This document shows positions 1-8,551 of a DNA stretch of 64,000 bases, piece by piece (positions within the stretch are counted from its first letter, which is position 1; each line of letters starts with the position of its first letter). Source of the DNA: Mesodorylaimus sp. YZB2_4 (taxonomy: Eukaryota > Nematoda > Enoplea > Dorylaimida > Dorylaimidae). Location of the stretch: contig JASANH010001188.1 in assembly GCA_030248295.1 (NCBI GenBank), positions 186,001 to 250,000 of the forward strand, given 5' to 3'. The notes beneath the pieces were generated by a model that did no database searches, was not told the origin of the DNA, and worked only from the letters and a program-made list of their open reading frames with translations. The position numbers and the translations under genes are program-made.

Positions 1-104
1 TTTGCTTAGGCGGTGGGGGAGATAAACTTTGTGCAGGTGCCTGGCAGTGCACTTATTCCCGCCATTCCAACCGTCAGTTAGGTGTGAGGATTTTGTCTTT
101 TCAG

Positions 105-3100
105 GGCTAAAGAACGATTGGACAATGCGCGTTCGTTAAAGAGTCAGTCCGCCCAGCATCGAGCCGTGCGATTACAGGAGACTCACAAATGGGTTCGGGT
201 AAGGGATCTGCAGTAGTTTATTCTCTGTATGCCCATCGTTTTTCTGGGGCTTGGTTAGTATTAGTGAGCTTATAATGGCTGAAGTGGCTTTGGTTCCTGT
301 ACCCAGCACTCCTGGGTACTGTTTCACCACAGCTTTAGCAATGCTAAAAGCAATGTTTCTCGCTGAAAGCCACTTATCTGTGTTTCACCAAAAATCATGC
401 CACTAGCAGTAGCCATTGCTAGTCTAGCAACGATTTTAGCATCGACAATCGCTGTGCGGGTTTCGCTAAAAAGTACAGTATGCCGCGCTAGCACGAAATA
501 TCGCTAAAATCCTTCAAGAAATAGCTTTTCACAATCCGTGGTGAAACACAGATATTATCCATGGCTGGAAAAGCATTGCTAAAGCGGTTGGTTTCAAGCA
601 TTGGTGATCGCTTTTTGGTGAAACAGTCCCCTGGCGGTCGGGAGATCAGTCACTCTGGTTGATGTTTCAGCCGCCAGTTTAATCGAAAGACTCGCCTTGC
701 TCCAGCCACTACTCCTAGAAACTTCGGTCTAATATCTCCCGCCAGATGGTGCACTGGTTAGACCAGTGGATTATCGAAGCATACAAAGTGGTGGATGTGA
801 TCAGCACAGGAGTGCCTGGAACTCCCGCCTGAAATCCACAGTGCCAGACAATCTTGCCACTTTAATCAGAATTCGGCCCATGGGATTTCTCCTACGTGTA
901 GTAAGACTGGGATTGTTTCAAGACCTTTTGGTACAGTAGATGTCAGAAAGCTTGGCTCCTCGGTGTTGCATGACACCTTTTACATCTGTTTTCAGTCTGC
1001 ACGATTCTGATTTTCATAGAAAAATGCACCTTTCGTTTAGAAAGGTCGGTCGGTAAATTTACGATCTAGCTTTATCACTATCTCTATTCTAGATACTGTA
1101 AAAGGCCGTCGTCTTGGGCGGGTGGTATAGTGTTCGCGTAGGAGAATTCCTATCGGCCCGCCTTTTGTCAAGTTCCAGAATGCACTTTTTTATTGATCAG
1201 TCAGAAGACGAGGAAAAGAGGACAGCACCAAATAGGAATCACGCTGATGTGAAAATTTTTTGTCGGGTGCTGTCTCACACAGCAGCTCTTTACACTGTCG
1301 AATCTGGGTCGTGGCCCAGCGGGTAAAGGCGTCTGCCTCTCACACTTATGGGAGATGGTTCGAATCCCGCCTGGGAAAAGTGATTGTTACTTATGTGTTC
1401 CTTAGCCCTCCAGTGCGTTGTATTGTGCTTGGCTATGGATAAAGTGTGACATAACTCCCTCCCCCTGACTCAGGCCAAGGTTTCGGACTGTGATGAAGGT
1501 TGTCTGCGTCTTGGCGAGGTCGTAGTGTTGCACTTTTTCTCAAGCCAGCCTCTTCTGAATTCAGGGGATGCGAGAAATGTGCATAGAGCCCAAGTTTGGT
1601 GCACTGACCTAGTCATCTATTGGATTGTTGTGAGATCACATATGCAAATAGCAGACTAGGTATTGGCCGCAATCACTTGTATACAGGTGCTTTTTGTCGA
1701 AAAATTTGTGTAATTCTGTGTAGTTCACGAGCAATTCTAAACAACTGTTGATTTGCAGGCTTTGGGCACCTACTGCAGTCAAGCGGCCGATGTGCGTCCG
1801 TTGTCGTACTGCGAATTCAGTCCCGACTCCAAGTACTTGGTCACGTCCGGCTGGTACGTGTTATCGTCCACTGTCTCTGTCTTGGTCTGGTCGGCCAATC
1901 GACTCATCTGGTTTTAGGAGTGGCTTGTGCAAGTTATGGACGGTCCCTGATTGTCAGCAACTGCGCACATTTCGAGGCCACAACGCGTCGGCCGGGTGTA
2001 TTCGGTTCCATCCCCAGGCGACCGTCAGTCTTCGGCCGAGCGAGTTGAATCTGGCCAGTTGTGCCCACGACGGCACGGTCATGCTGTGGAATTTGGAAAG
2101 GTGAGCGTCCACGATAGACCTCGCTTCGATGTGCCGTATTTCATCGACTCATATGCGCCCTTGTTCGAGAAGGGAATGCAAGCGATCTGATCGCGAGACC
2201 ATTGGGAGGACACCCGGGTGGGGGGCTTGATGGTCGACTCTCTCCAGTAGTGCAGATCCAATCCGGAGGAGATAAGAATAGGATAAATCTTAAAAAAGTT
2301 CATAGGCCCGCCTGACTGGATTGACTAATTCCAAGGAGAGACCTTACCTTTTGTCACAAATTCGTGGAACTTGTTGAAGAAAGTGAGCTCGACTTGGTCG
2401 GGCTGAAGGTCTTGTGCATTTGTGGGAAAGCGTGTCAGGCTATAAAAGTAGGAGATTGTCTTGGAGGATTCTGCGCTGGGAGTGAATATTGGATTATGTT
2501 AGGGCCACAGAGCAGACAGGCAGGTCTTCTAATCTGGTCGTGGCTGAAACATGATCCTGACGGGTGGTGCCTGCTTTCAACGGGCCCGGTTCTGTCTGAG
2601 CCTTCACACTCGAATGCGAACTGATGGGCCTGAAGATCACAGTGGGACAACTTTGCTCGGGTGCATGTTTGAATATTGTTTTCCTCTGTTTTTTAGTGAC
2701 GACCCGATGGCTGACTTGGAAGGGCACGTGCCTCACCGTGTCTCCCGACTGGCCTTCCACCCGTCGGGACGATTCCTGGCCACTTGCTGGTAAGGTGTTC
2801 TCGTTGGTTGTCTCGCGACCTTTGCCTAGCTCGACTCGCATTTCAGCCACGACAAGTCTTGGCGTCTGTTCGATTTGGAGCAGAACGAAGAAGTACTTTA
2901 TCAGGAAGGCCATAGCAAGCCCGTCTACGACATATCCTTCCAGTGCGATGGCTCGGTGGCGTTGACTGGGTAAGAGAGGCTGGGTCGGGGTATCTGAAAC
3001 TATGGTTTACTCACATTGGCTGCACGTATCAATTTGGTAAAGCGAGGTTTTCAAGTAGTTAGAATTTGAATGGAATCATTGCATGTCAGTCACACGGCAT

Positions 3101-3958
3101 CTTCGAGCCGAAGTGGGTAAAAGTTGGTTTCAGATGAAGCGTTGTGGTCAGGGTGGCTTTTTGGGCGGCTGATAGTCGAAACTAGCTGCAACTAATAGTG
3201 ACGATTTCGACAAAATATCTGCTTTTCAGGGGCTTGGACGGGTATGGTCGTGTTTGGGACTTGCGGACGGGACGTTGTATCATGTTCTTGGAGGGGCACC
3301 AGAAGGAGGTGCTGTCAGTCACGTTCGCGCCGAACGGGTGAGCAATGTTTTTGGAGTGGTGTGCATGGTGGAGACCATAGCCAGGCTGTTTCAGGTACCA
3401 GATGGCCACGGGCAGCGGGGATAACACGTGCAAGATATGGGATCTGCGAATGCGTCGTTGTGTCTACACGGTGCCCGCCCACAATAATTTGGTGTCCAAG
3501 ATCTCCTTCGACAAGACATTAGGCGACTACATGGCAACCGGGTCGTACGATAATTTCATTAAGGTAAGGGCGGGATGGGGTCAGAGGGGCGAGGAATACA
3601 CCGCTGAGGTCCTGGTGTTTGGTATCTGAAACTATATTTTGCACCAGTGCAGGAATGTTGCAGTATTGCACGATATTTTGGCTGTCCTATTCGGCCTGTG
3701 CCACTCGTTGGAAAGTCTGTCCGTATTCAGTGCATTGGTTGTGTAAAATATGGTTTCAGCTCGGATGGGAGGGCTGCCTTGACTTCATTGATGCAACTTG
3801 TGTTTTAGATTTGGACGTATCCAGGATGTCAGCCGTTGAAATCGTTGTCGGGGCACGAAGGCAAGATCATGTGCTTGGATATTTCACCAGATGGCAAGTG
3901 GATAAGTAGTGCATCTTACGATCGCACATTCAAATTATGGACACCCGAAGTTTTGTAG
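105..3958 (+). CDS. PRPF4: U4/U6 small nuclear ribonucleoprotein Prp4, WD40 protein (5' end outside window)
   Basis: Component of the U4/U6.U5 tri-snRNP in the nucleus, needed for spliceosome assembly. The exons I can join without a phase break are 105-198, 1759-1853, 1918-2100, 2697-2789, 2847-2969, 3230-3337, 3395-3563 and 3809-3958 (TAG stop), giving the last 337 residues. The first exon matches the helical segment before the propeller in the family. The rest is seven WD40 blades with family signatures such as [50 protein letters not shown] and SYDRTFKLW near the C terminus. The N-terminal region lies upstream of base 1. Intron 199-1758 is large because it has collected repeats, and two smaller introns each carry a copy of the same MITE. 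The GT-AG introns without insertions are 57-64 nt. The family assignment is very secure; the exact exon edges are inferred. Confidence 0.96.
318..627. repeat. nested MITE-like element in PRPF4 intron
   Basis: The outer ends read ACTGTTTCACC and its inverse GGTGAAACAGT. Inside, a perfect 16-bp inverted pair, TATCTGTGTTTCACCA at 375-390 and its reverse complement at 539-554, forms a second set of ends. A further inverted match, GCTTTAGCAATGC near 332 against GCATTGCTAAAGC near 574, lies between them. No coding sequence. This looks like one small non-autonomous DNA transposon inserted in, or expanded around, a related one. The transposase family is unknown. Confidence 0.7.
630..760 (+). repeat. 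SINE family S2 fragment in PRPF4 intron
   Basis: The stretch shares an ordered set of short blocks with copies near 15.4-15.65, 30.3-30.4 and 34.4-34.55 kb: GGTTGATGTTTC, a block around GACTCGCCTTGCTCCAGC, ACTTCGGTCT and a tail TCTCCCGCCA. The copy at 15.4-15.65 kb has a tRNA-like head, so I read this as the body and tail of a tRNA-derived SINE. Boundaries are approximate. Confidence 0.55.
1306..1386 (+). repeat. tRNA-derived SINE head (family S1)
   Basis: An A-box-like GTGGCCCAGCGGG and a B box GGTTCGAATCC sit about 45 bp apart, as in a pol III internal promoter. The acceptor ends do not pair, so this is not a functional tRNA gene. A close relative with the same GGCGTCTGCCTC core is at 20.9 kb on the minus strand. 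It lies inside the large PRPF4 intron. Confidence 0.65.
2991..3135. repeat. intronic MITE, family M1, copy 1
   Basis: The left end is TATCTGAAACTATGGTTTAC and the right end is an inverted relative, GTGGGTAAAAGTTGGTTTCAG, followed by AT. The element is about 140 bp with no ORF and sits wholly inside PRPF4 intron 2970-3229. The outer TA at each side suggests TA target duplication as in Tc1/mariner elements; that is an inference. Confidence 0.7.
3623..3759. repeat. intronic MITE, family M1, copy 2
   Basis: The left end CTGAAACTATATTTTGCAC (3626-3644) pairs with right end GTGTAAAATATGGTTTCAG (3741-3759), with two differences over 19 positions. The element is about 135 bp and lies inside PRPF4 intron 3564-3808, one exon group downstream of another copy of the same family. 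No coding capacity. Confidence 0.8.
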
Positions 3959-3979
3959 TTTCCAATTATTGTTATTGTT

Positions 3980-3985
3980 AATAAA
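3980..3985 (+). terminator. polyadenylation signal of PRPF4
   Basis: AATAAA lies 21 bp past the PRPF4 stop codon, so the 3' UTR would be very short. Confidence 0.65.
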
Positions 3986-4090
3986 ACGTTTGGATTGTGT
4001 GTGCTGGTTTGTGGTTGTGCAAGACAGCATTGGCTGCGGCCTGGCCTATCGTCTCGCGGGTGGTTCTCGCTCGGGACTGTCTGACTGGTT

Positions 4091-4100
4091 TGTGTTTCAG
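4091..4100 (+). promoter_or_regulatory. 3' splice-site-like element just upstream of the AGPAT start
   Basis: TGTGTTTCAG, identical in style to the internal acceptors in both neighbouring genes, lies 12 bp before the AGPAT ATG and about 105 bp after the PRPF4 AATAAA. It could accept a short 5' UTR intron or a spliced leader. The close same-strand spacing is what operons with spliced-leader trans-splicing show, but no leader gene is visible here. Confidence 0.5.
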
Positions 4101-4111
4101 ATAACTCGGTG

Positions 4112-5296
4112 ATGGCGATGGACTGGCTGCTCGATTTTGTAAAGTGGGCCTCGATCGTGTCTTGTTTATTGTTCCCGCTGTTGTGGATGATCAGCTCGGC
4201 GTTCCGATATTATGTCAAGATCATCAGTTTAGGCGCCTCAGTCATCGTGTGCTCGGGCCTGTTGGCCTTGGCTAGTCTGCCCTGGCCGGGCGATGTGACC
4301 AATTATAGGTGAGTGTGCCAGCGGTTGTGGGCGCAGTGATCGCCAGGGGCATTGTTTCAGGACGTGCAAGTGGCTGTTCACCAAAGCGTCCAATTATTTG
4401 AATATCAAGTGGGAATTGCGTGGGGCCGAGAAACTGACCAAACTGACGGGGCCGTGCATATTCGTGTGCAATCATCAGAGTCTGATCGACTTGGTTGGTA
4501 AGCGAGTTGGGGTTGTTTGGGTCACTGCTCTGAGTGGCACGCATGTTGATCGATCAGGTGGGAGTACCAGACTAGGGAGTATGCGGGTGCAACTTTTTTG
4601 AGTCTCTTGGCGATCGGGCAGTCTGACTGGCAGTTCGGATTATCGATCGATCGACGTGGCCTCCATTTAAGGCATGATGCAAATGTGGCCGGATCGTTGC
4701 GTGCCTATGATGAAGGAGGAACTCAAGTATTACGGCCCGTTCGGCATCGCTGGCGTGCTGACGGGCTCGGTGTTCGTCGATCGATTCAATAAGGAGAAGG
4801 CCATCGAGACGTGCAATAAAACTATCGAGTACTTGAAATCTAAAAATGTAAGTGGTGTTTTTAGGAAGCGGATTGCGGCAGGTCCGACTAGGGTGTGATT
4901 TTAGGTGAAATTGTGGGTATTCCCCGAAGGCACGCGCGGACACGAGGACGAGATGCTGACGTTCAAGAAGGGGGCGTTCCATCTGGCCATCCAAGGCCAA
5001 CTGCCCGTCGTGCCCGTCGTCTTCTCCTCGTACGCCCCCTTCTACAGCAAGAAGGAGAAGCGATTCGCCAGTGGTGAGTGCGAGCAAGGGTGGCTGGGAC
5101 TGATAATAGAGATAAGGACTATTTGGTATTTTCAGACGGATTCGTGATGATGGAGGTGCTGGACACGATCTCGACGGAGGGCATGCAGATCGAGAATGTG
5201 ACCGAGCTGTCAGTCAGCACTCGGTCGATAATGATGGAGGCGTGGAAGAAGATCAGCGCCGAGGCTGCCGGAAGGTACCAGGCCAAGGACTATTGA
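4112..5296 (+). CDS. AGPAT: 1-acyl-sn-glycerol-3-phosphate acyltransferase (AGPAT1/2 type)
   Basis: Acylates lysophosphatidic acid to phosphatidic acid in the ER membrane, a step shared by phospholipid and triacylglycerol synthesis. Five exons join in phase: 4112-4308, 4361-4497, 4672-4847, 4905-5073 and 5136-5296 (TGA), giving 279 residues, the usual length. Two hydrophobic segments at about residues 13-59 anchor the N terminus. The acyltransferase box NHQSLID (about 103-109, the NHX4D motif) and FPEGTR (about 176-181) are intact, as is the FKKGAFHLAIQ block after it. Introns are 51-174 nt, GT-AG. The ATG is the first after an acceptor-like TTTCAG. It follows PRPF4 closely on the same strand. 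Known family; which vertebrate AGPAT it is closest to cannot be decided by eye. Confidence 0.96.
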
Positions 5297-6064
5297 AATG
5301 AGTCATAATTTTTAGAAATTTTGGATTGTTTTTGCGTTTGCTTTTTTTTTGATTAACTTCCTGCTGTAGCCTTGGGTCCTGCATACCAAATGTAGATCTC
5401 ATTTCTTAGTCCGTGGTCGATCAAATAAGCTAGGGTGTATGCTTGGTTTTATGCGCTGAGAGTGAGTCACACGAGGATACGATCAAACAGTCTGATATTC
5501 CGTGTCGCGGGTCGTTTTTCATGCTTTTATGCGTGACATGGTTTAGGATTTGGATTGTGCTACATGCTTCTACTTAATGAAATGAGTGTTGTAAGGGGTG
5601 TGGCTGAGGAAGAGGAGGTTTGGGGGTGGCCTAGTCTGCTAGGCGTCTCTCCAGCGGGTGTTCGACTCCCGGCCAGTGCAATCGTGGGTCTGGCACTGGC
5701 ACTGGATGCTGCCTCTCCCAGGACGCGCTGGGCCTGGGGAGAACGAAACCGAGTCGCATGGTGGGAGCCTTCGTCAGTCGATTGGATGACGAGCGATCGA
5801 CAAGTGGCAAAAGGCCGTCGGCTCAGGGTCGCAATGGCTGAGGCTCCTTCGCTCACTCGTCAAACTTATTTCTGCGATCGCATTGTAAAGTCGAAGCGCA
5901 TGCAGAATTTCAAGTCCGCGACCAGCAGCAGCAGTGTACAGCCAATGCAGGCCCAGACCGCGAGCTCGCTGTCCTTGATGTCATTTGCACGTGCTCTCTC
6001 ACGCTGCGAGGTCGTCTCATCCACGCGTCAGAAAGAAAGCAATCTCGAATCGGAATCTCAAAGG
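5297..6064. other. intergenic, with a tRNA-like repeat
   Basis: Between the AGPAT stop and the likely start of the next gene I see no conserved coding segment. At about 5622-5690 a GGTGGCCTAGTCTGCTAGG A-box-like stretch is followed by GTGTTCGACTCCC, a B-box-like stretch, so a SINE head is likely here. The open frame that continues upstream of 6065 runs through this repeat and is probably untranslated leader. Confidence 0.5.
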
Positions 6065-7594
6065 ATGCGCTCCATGTGGGTAAAGGTCGGCCTGCTGGTG
6101 GTCGTGTTGTACGTGTGCCAATGCTGCAAATTCACGAAGATCTGTCGCTACGACGATCCGAAACTGCGCCACTGCAAGTTCGACTGGATGCTCGTGGAGG
6201 GTTCAGCACCGCCAGGCGCCGACTGCGCTAAATCGAAGCCAGAAAAGGACAACAATCGATGCCCGTACGAGGAGTGCGCGAAATCGTGCGACGAGTGGTG
6301 GCCGTGGATGAAGCCGACATGCGCCCCAGGCCAGACCACCATCGAAATCTCCCGCCAAGGCCGAATGCCCAGCTCGTCGCCGCTCAACGAGCACATCTTC
6401 ACCAGGTGCCCGAAGAGCAAACGCTACAATTGCTCGACGGACGCCACCGCCGCCAGTTCGACAGTGAAGGTCACTCCGCCCACAGGAGACCATGGATCGT
6501 CAGGTGGCGGCTCTGGAACGGGAGGAACGGTCAGTGGCGGGACCAAGAGTAGCCAAGGGTCAACGTCTGAGAAGAGCGGAGGGACGACGGCGACTGGCCA
6601 AAGAACCGACGCTACTGGCGAGGGCGAAACGAAGAGCACTGCCGCGACGCCCCCGAGCGGCCAGAGCACAGTAGCTACGGGCACTGCCGAGACTGAGCAA
6701 AGCGGCCAGAGCACAGTAGCTACGGGCACTGCCGAGACTGAGCAAAGCGGCCAGAGCACGGCGTCTACGGCCACTGGCGAAACGAAGAGCGAACGATCCG
6801 CGAGCACTGGCAAAACGGACAGCGAGGGTCCCAGTCCCAGCACGACCTCTGAGGGGCGCAAGACGTCGACCTGGACTACGACCCCGGCGGCCGAAAGTGA
6901 AGGATCGAGCGAAGGGACCTCGCAAGGAGGGGCTGGCGCGGAGGCCCAGGCGACGGGTTCGAGCGAAGGGGGACTCGCTGGGTGGGCCATCGCCGTGATC
7001 GTCGTGGTCATCATCCTGCTCCTCGTTGTCATCGCCGTCGTCATCGTGATCGTCATGCGCAAGAAGAAGAAAGACGAAGAGCAGAAGAAGGAGGAGGCCA
7101 GGAAGCAGGAGGAGGCCAAGAGGCTGGAAGAGCTGAAGAAGGAAGAAGAGAAGAAAAAGGCTGCGCAAAAACAGAAGGCCGTCATTCCTGTCAAGAAGGC
7201 GCCACCTGCAAAGTCGGTGACTGCGTCGTCGAATGGGCCATCGGCTGGTCGATCGTCGGCGGGGTCGGGCGATCGTTCAGGCTCATTCACCATGGATATG
7301 GGCTCGGCCTCCAAGAAGCCTTCCAGGGAACAAAGCGTGCACGCCAACTTGGACGATTCCAGCCATTCTGGGCGGTCGAAACCGAAACCGACTAGCGTCC
7401 AGCCGAAATCGGCCGGCGCTAAGGCTGCTGCTCCAGTGAAATCGACTGGGCCCAAGGCGGCCGCTCCTCCCAAATCAGCCGGTGCCAAAGTCGCTGGCCC
7501 ACCGAAACAAATGCCCGGGGCGGCCAGCTCTCAGACTGGCAGTTCGATGGGCAGTTCGAAGGGAAGTGCGAAGGGCAGCGGAAAAGGAAAATGA
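6065..7594 (+). CDS. type I membrane protein: Cys-rich ectodomain, mucin-like stalk, charged tail
   Basis: I do not recognise the family. The ATG at 6065 is preferred because it begins a clear signal peptide (MRSMWVKVGLLVVVLYVCQ); the frame is open further upstream but there it covers a SINE-like repeat. Single exon, 509 residues. About residues 20-125 hold some twelve cysteines; residues 125-300 are Gly/Ser/Thr-rich and probably O-glycosylated; one strongly hydrophobic segment is at about 306-332, followed by RKKKK; a Lys/Glu coiled-coil-like segment follows, then a Lys/Ala/Pro/Ser-rich, basic C terminus. A 45-bp unit (SGQSTVATGTAETEQ) is duplicated exactly in the stalk. GC content and third-position G/C are high. 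It could be an adhesion or surface-coat protein anchored to the cytoskeleton; function is inference. Confidence 0.75.
   Translation: MRSMWVKVGLLVVVLYVCQCCKFTKICRYDDPKLRHCKFDWMLVEGSAPPGADCAKSKPEKDNNRCPYEECAKSCDEWWPWMKPTCAPGQTTIEISRQGRMPSSSPLNEHIFTRCPKSKRYNCSTDATAASSTVKVTPPTGDHGSSGGGSGTGGTVSGGTKSSQGSTSEKSGGTTATGQRTDATGEGETKSTAATPPSGQSTVATGTAETEQSGQSTVATGTAETEQSGQSTASTATGETKSERSASTGKTDSEGPSPSTTSEGRKTSTWTTTPAAESEGSSEGTSQGGAGAEAQATGSSEGGLAGWAIAVIVVVIILLLVVIAVVIVIVMRKKKKDEEQKKEEARKQEEAKRLEELKKEEEKKKAAQKQKAVIPVKKAPPAKSVTASSNGPSAGRSSAGSGDRSGSFTMDMGSASKKPSREQSVHANLDDSSHSGRSKPKPTSVQPKSAGAKAAAPVKSTGPKAAAPPKSAGAKVAGPPKQMPGAASSQTGSSMGSSKGSAKGSGKGK
6656..6745 (+). repeat. two identical 45-bp tandem repeats in the mucin-like stalk
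   Basis: Units 6656-6700 and 6701-6745 are identical at the nucleotide level and encode SGQSTVATGTAETEQ each; a third diverged partial unit follows. Exact identity implies a recent duplication or active length variation. Confidence 0.85.
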
Positions 7595-7639
7595 GCGAGG
7601 ACGGAATGATCAACGATGACTCCGTGTGTCCTCCCCTTT

Positions 7640-7924
7640 CTAAATGGACCCCTTTTCCCCCCCCCCCCCCTGAAAAAGATAAGCCCCCCGAGGGGTCCTT
7701 CCTCCCCCCGGCCCCCCCGCGGGGCGCCCCGCGCCCAGCGGGGGCCCCCAAAAAGGAGCACCCCGTCCCCCCCCCCCCGCCGCGCCCCACCCGACACCCC
7801 CCACCCCCACCACGACAATCCCCCCCCCCCCCCCCCCCCCCACCCCCCAAAAAAAACACCCACCAAAAACACTCCCCCCCCCCCCCCAAAAAAAAATTCT
7901 TCCCCGCTCCCCTCTCTCCCTCCT

Positions 7925-7956
<32 letters not shown>

Positions 7957-8200
7957 ACTCCTCCCCCCTCTCCTCTCCGACAAAAACACACCCTCAGGGA
8001 GGGGGGCGCGCGCCCGCGAAGACCCACGACACACGGCGCGCGCCACCACCCACCCCCCCACAAAAAATAAACTTTTCACAAAAAAACCCCCCCAAAAAAT
8101 AAAAGGAGGGGGGGGGCGGGGGCGCTTCCCCCGCCCCCCCCGCCCCACACGCCGGGTGTTTATGTGCCCCCCCGCCCCCCCCCCCCCCCCCCACCCCCCG

Positions 8201-8233
<33 letters not shown>

Positions 8234-8274
8234 CCCCCCCCCCCCCCCGCCCCCCCCCCCCCCCCCCCCCCCCC

Positions 8275-8306
<32 letters not shown>

Positions 8307-8336
8307 ACCCCAAAAAAAAAAAACCACACAAAAAAA

Positions 8337-8375
<39 letters not shown>

Positions 8376-8428
8376 AAACCCCCCCCCCCCCCCCCCACAC
8401 CAAAAACCCCAACCCCCTCCTTCTTCTC

Positions 8429-8464
<36 letters not shown>

Positions 8465-8472
8465 TCTCTCTT
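7640..8472. other. C/A homopolymer tract, probably assembly artefact or extreme low-complexity DNA
   Basis: Over some 800 bp the plus strand is almost only C with runs of A and very little T. Long C runs are broken by single G or A, and a run of about 35 A is present near 8340. The Pro-rich or Gly-rich open frames on either strand are meaningless products of this composition. It lies exactly between the stop codon of the membrane protein and the 3' tail of a LINE. Confidence 0.8.
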
Positions 8473-8551
8473 TCTTTTTTTTTTTTTTTACTATTATTAT
8501 TATTATTATTATTTATTTTTAAATTAGTAGGGAGGTGAGGAGGAAGGAGGA

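Noticed and set aside
1306..1386. Functional tRNA gene
   Set aside because: A and B boxes are present but the acceptor ends do not pair and relatives with the same core occur elsewhere; a SINE head is the simpler reading.
6424..7488. 354-residue minus-strand frame opposite the mucin-like membrane gene
   Set aside because: Antisense shadow of a GC-rich, repeat-bearing coding region; no signal peptide or domain, while the plus strand has a coherent architecture.
7591..8527. Long Pro-rich (plus) and Gly-rich (minus) open frames
   Set aside because: They exist in several frames of both strands only because the DNA is almost pure C/A. No start context, no domain, and the sequence itself is suspect.
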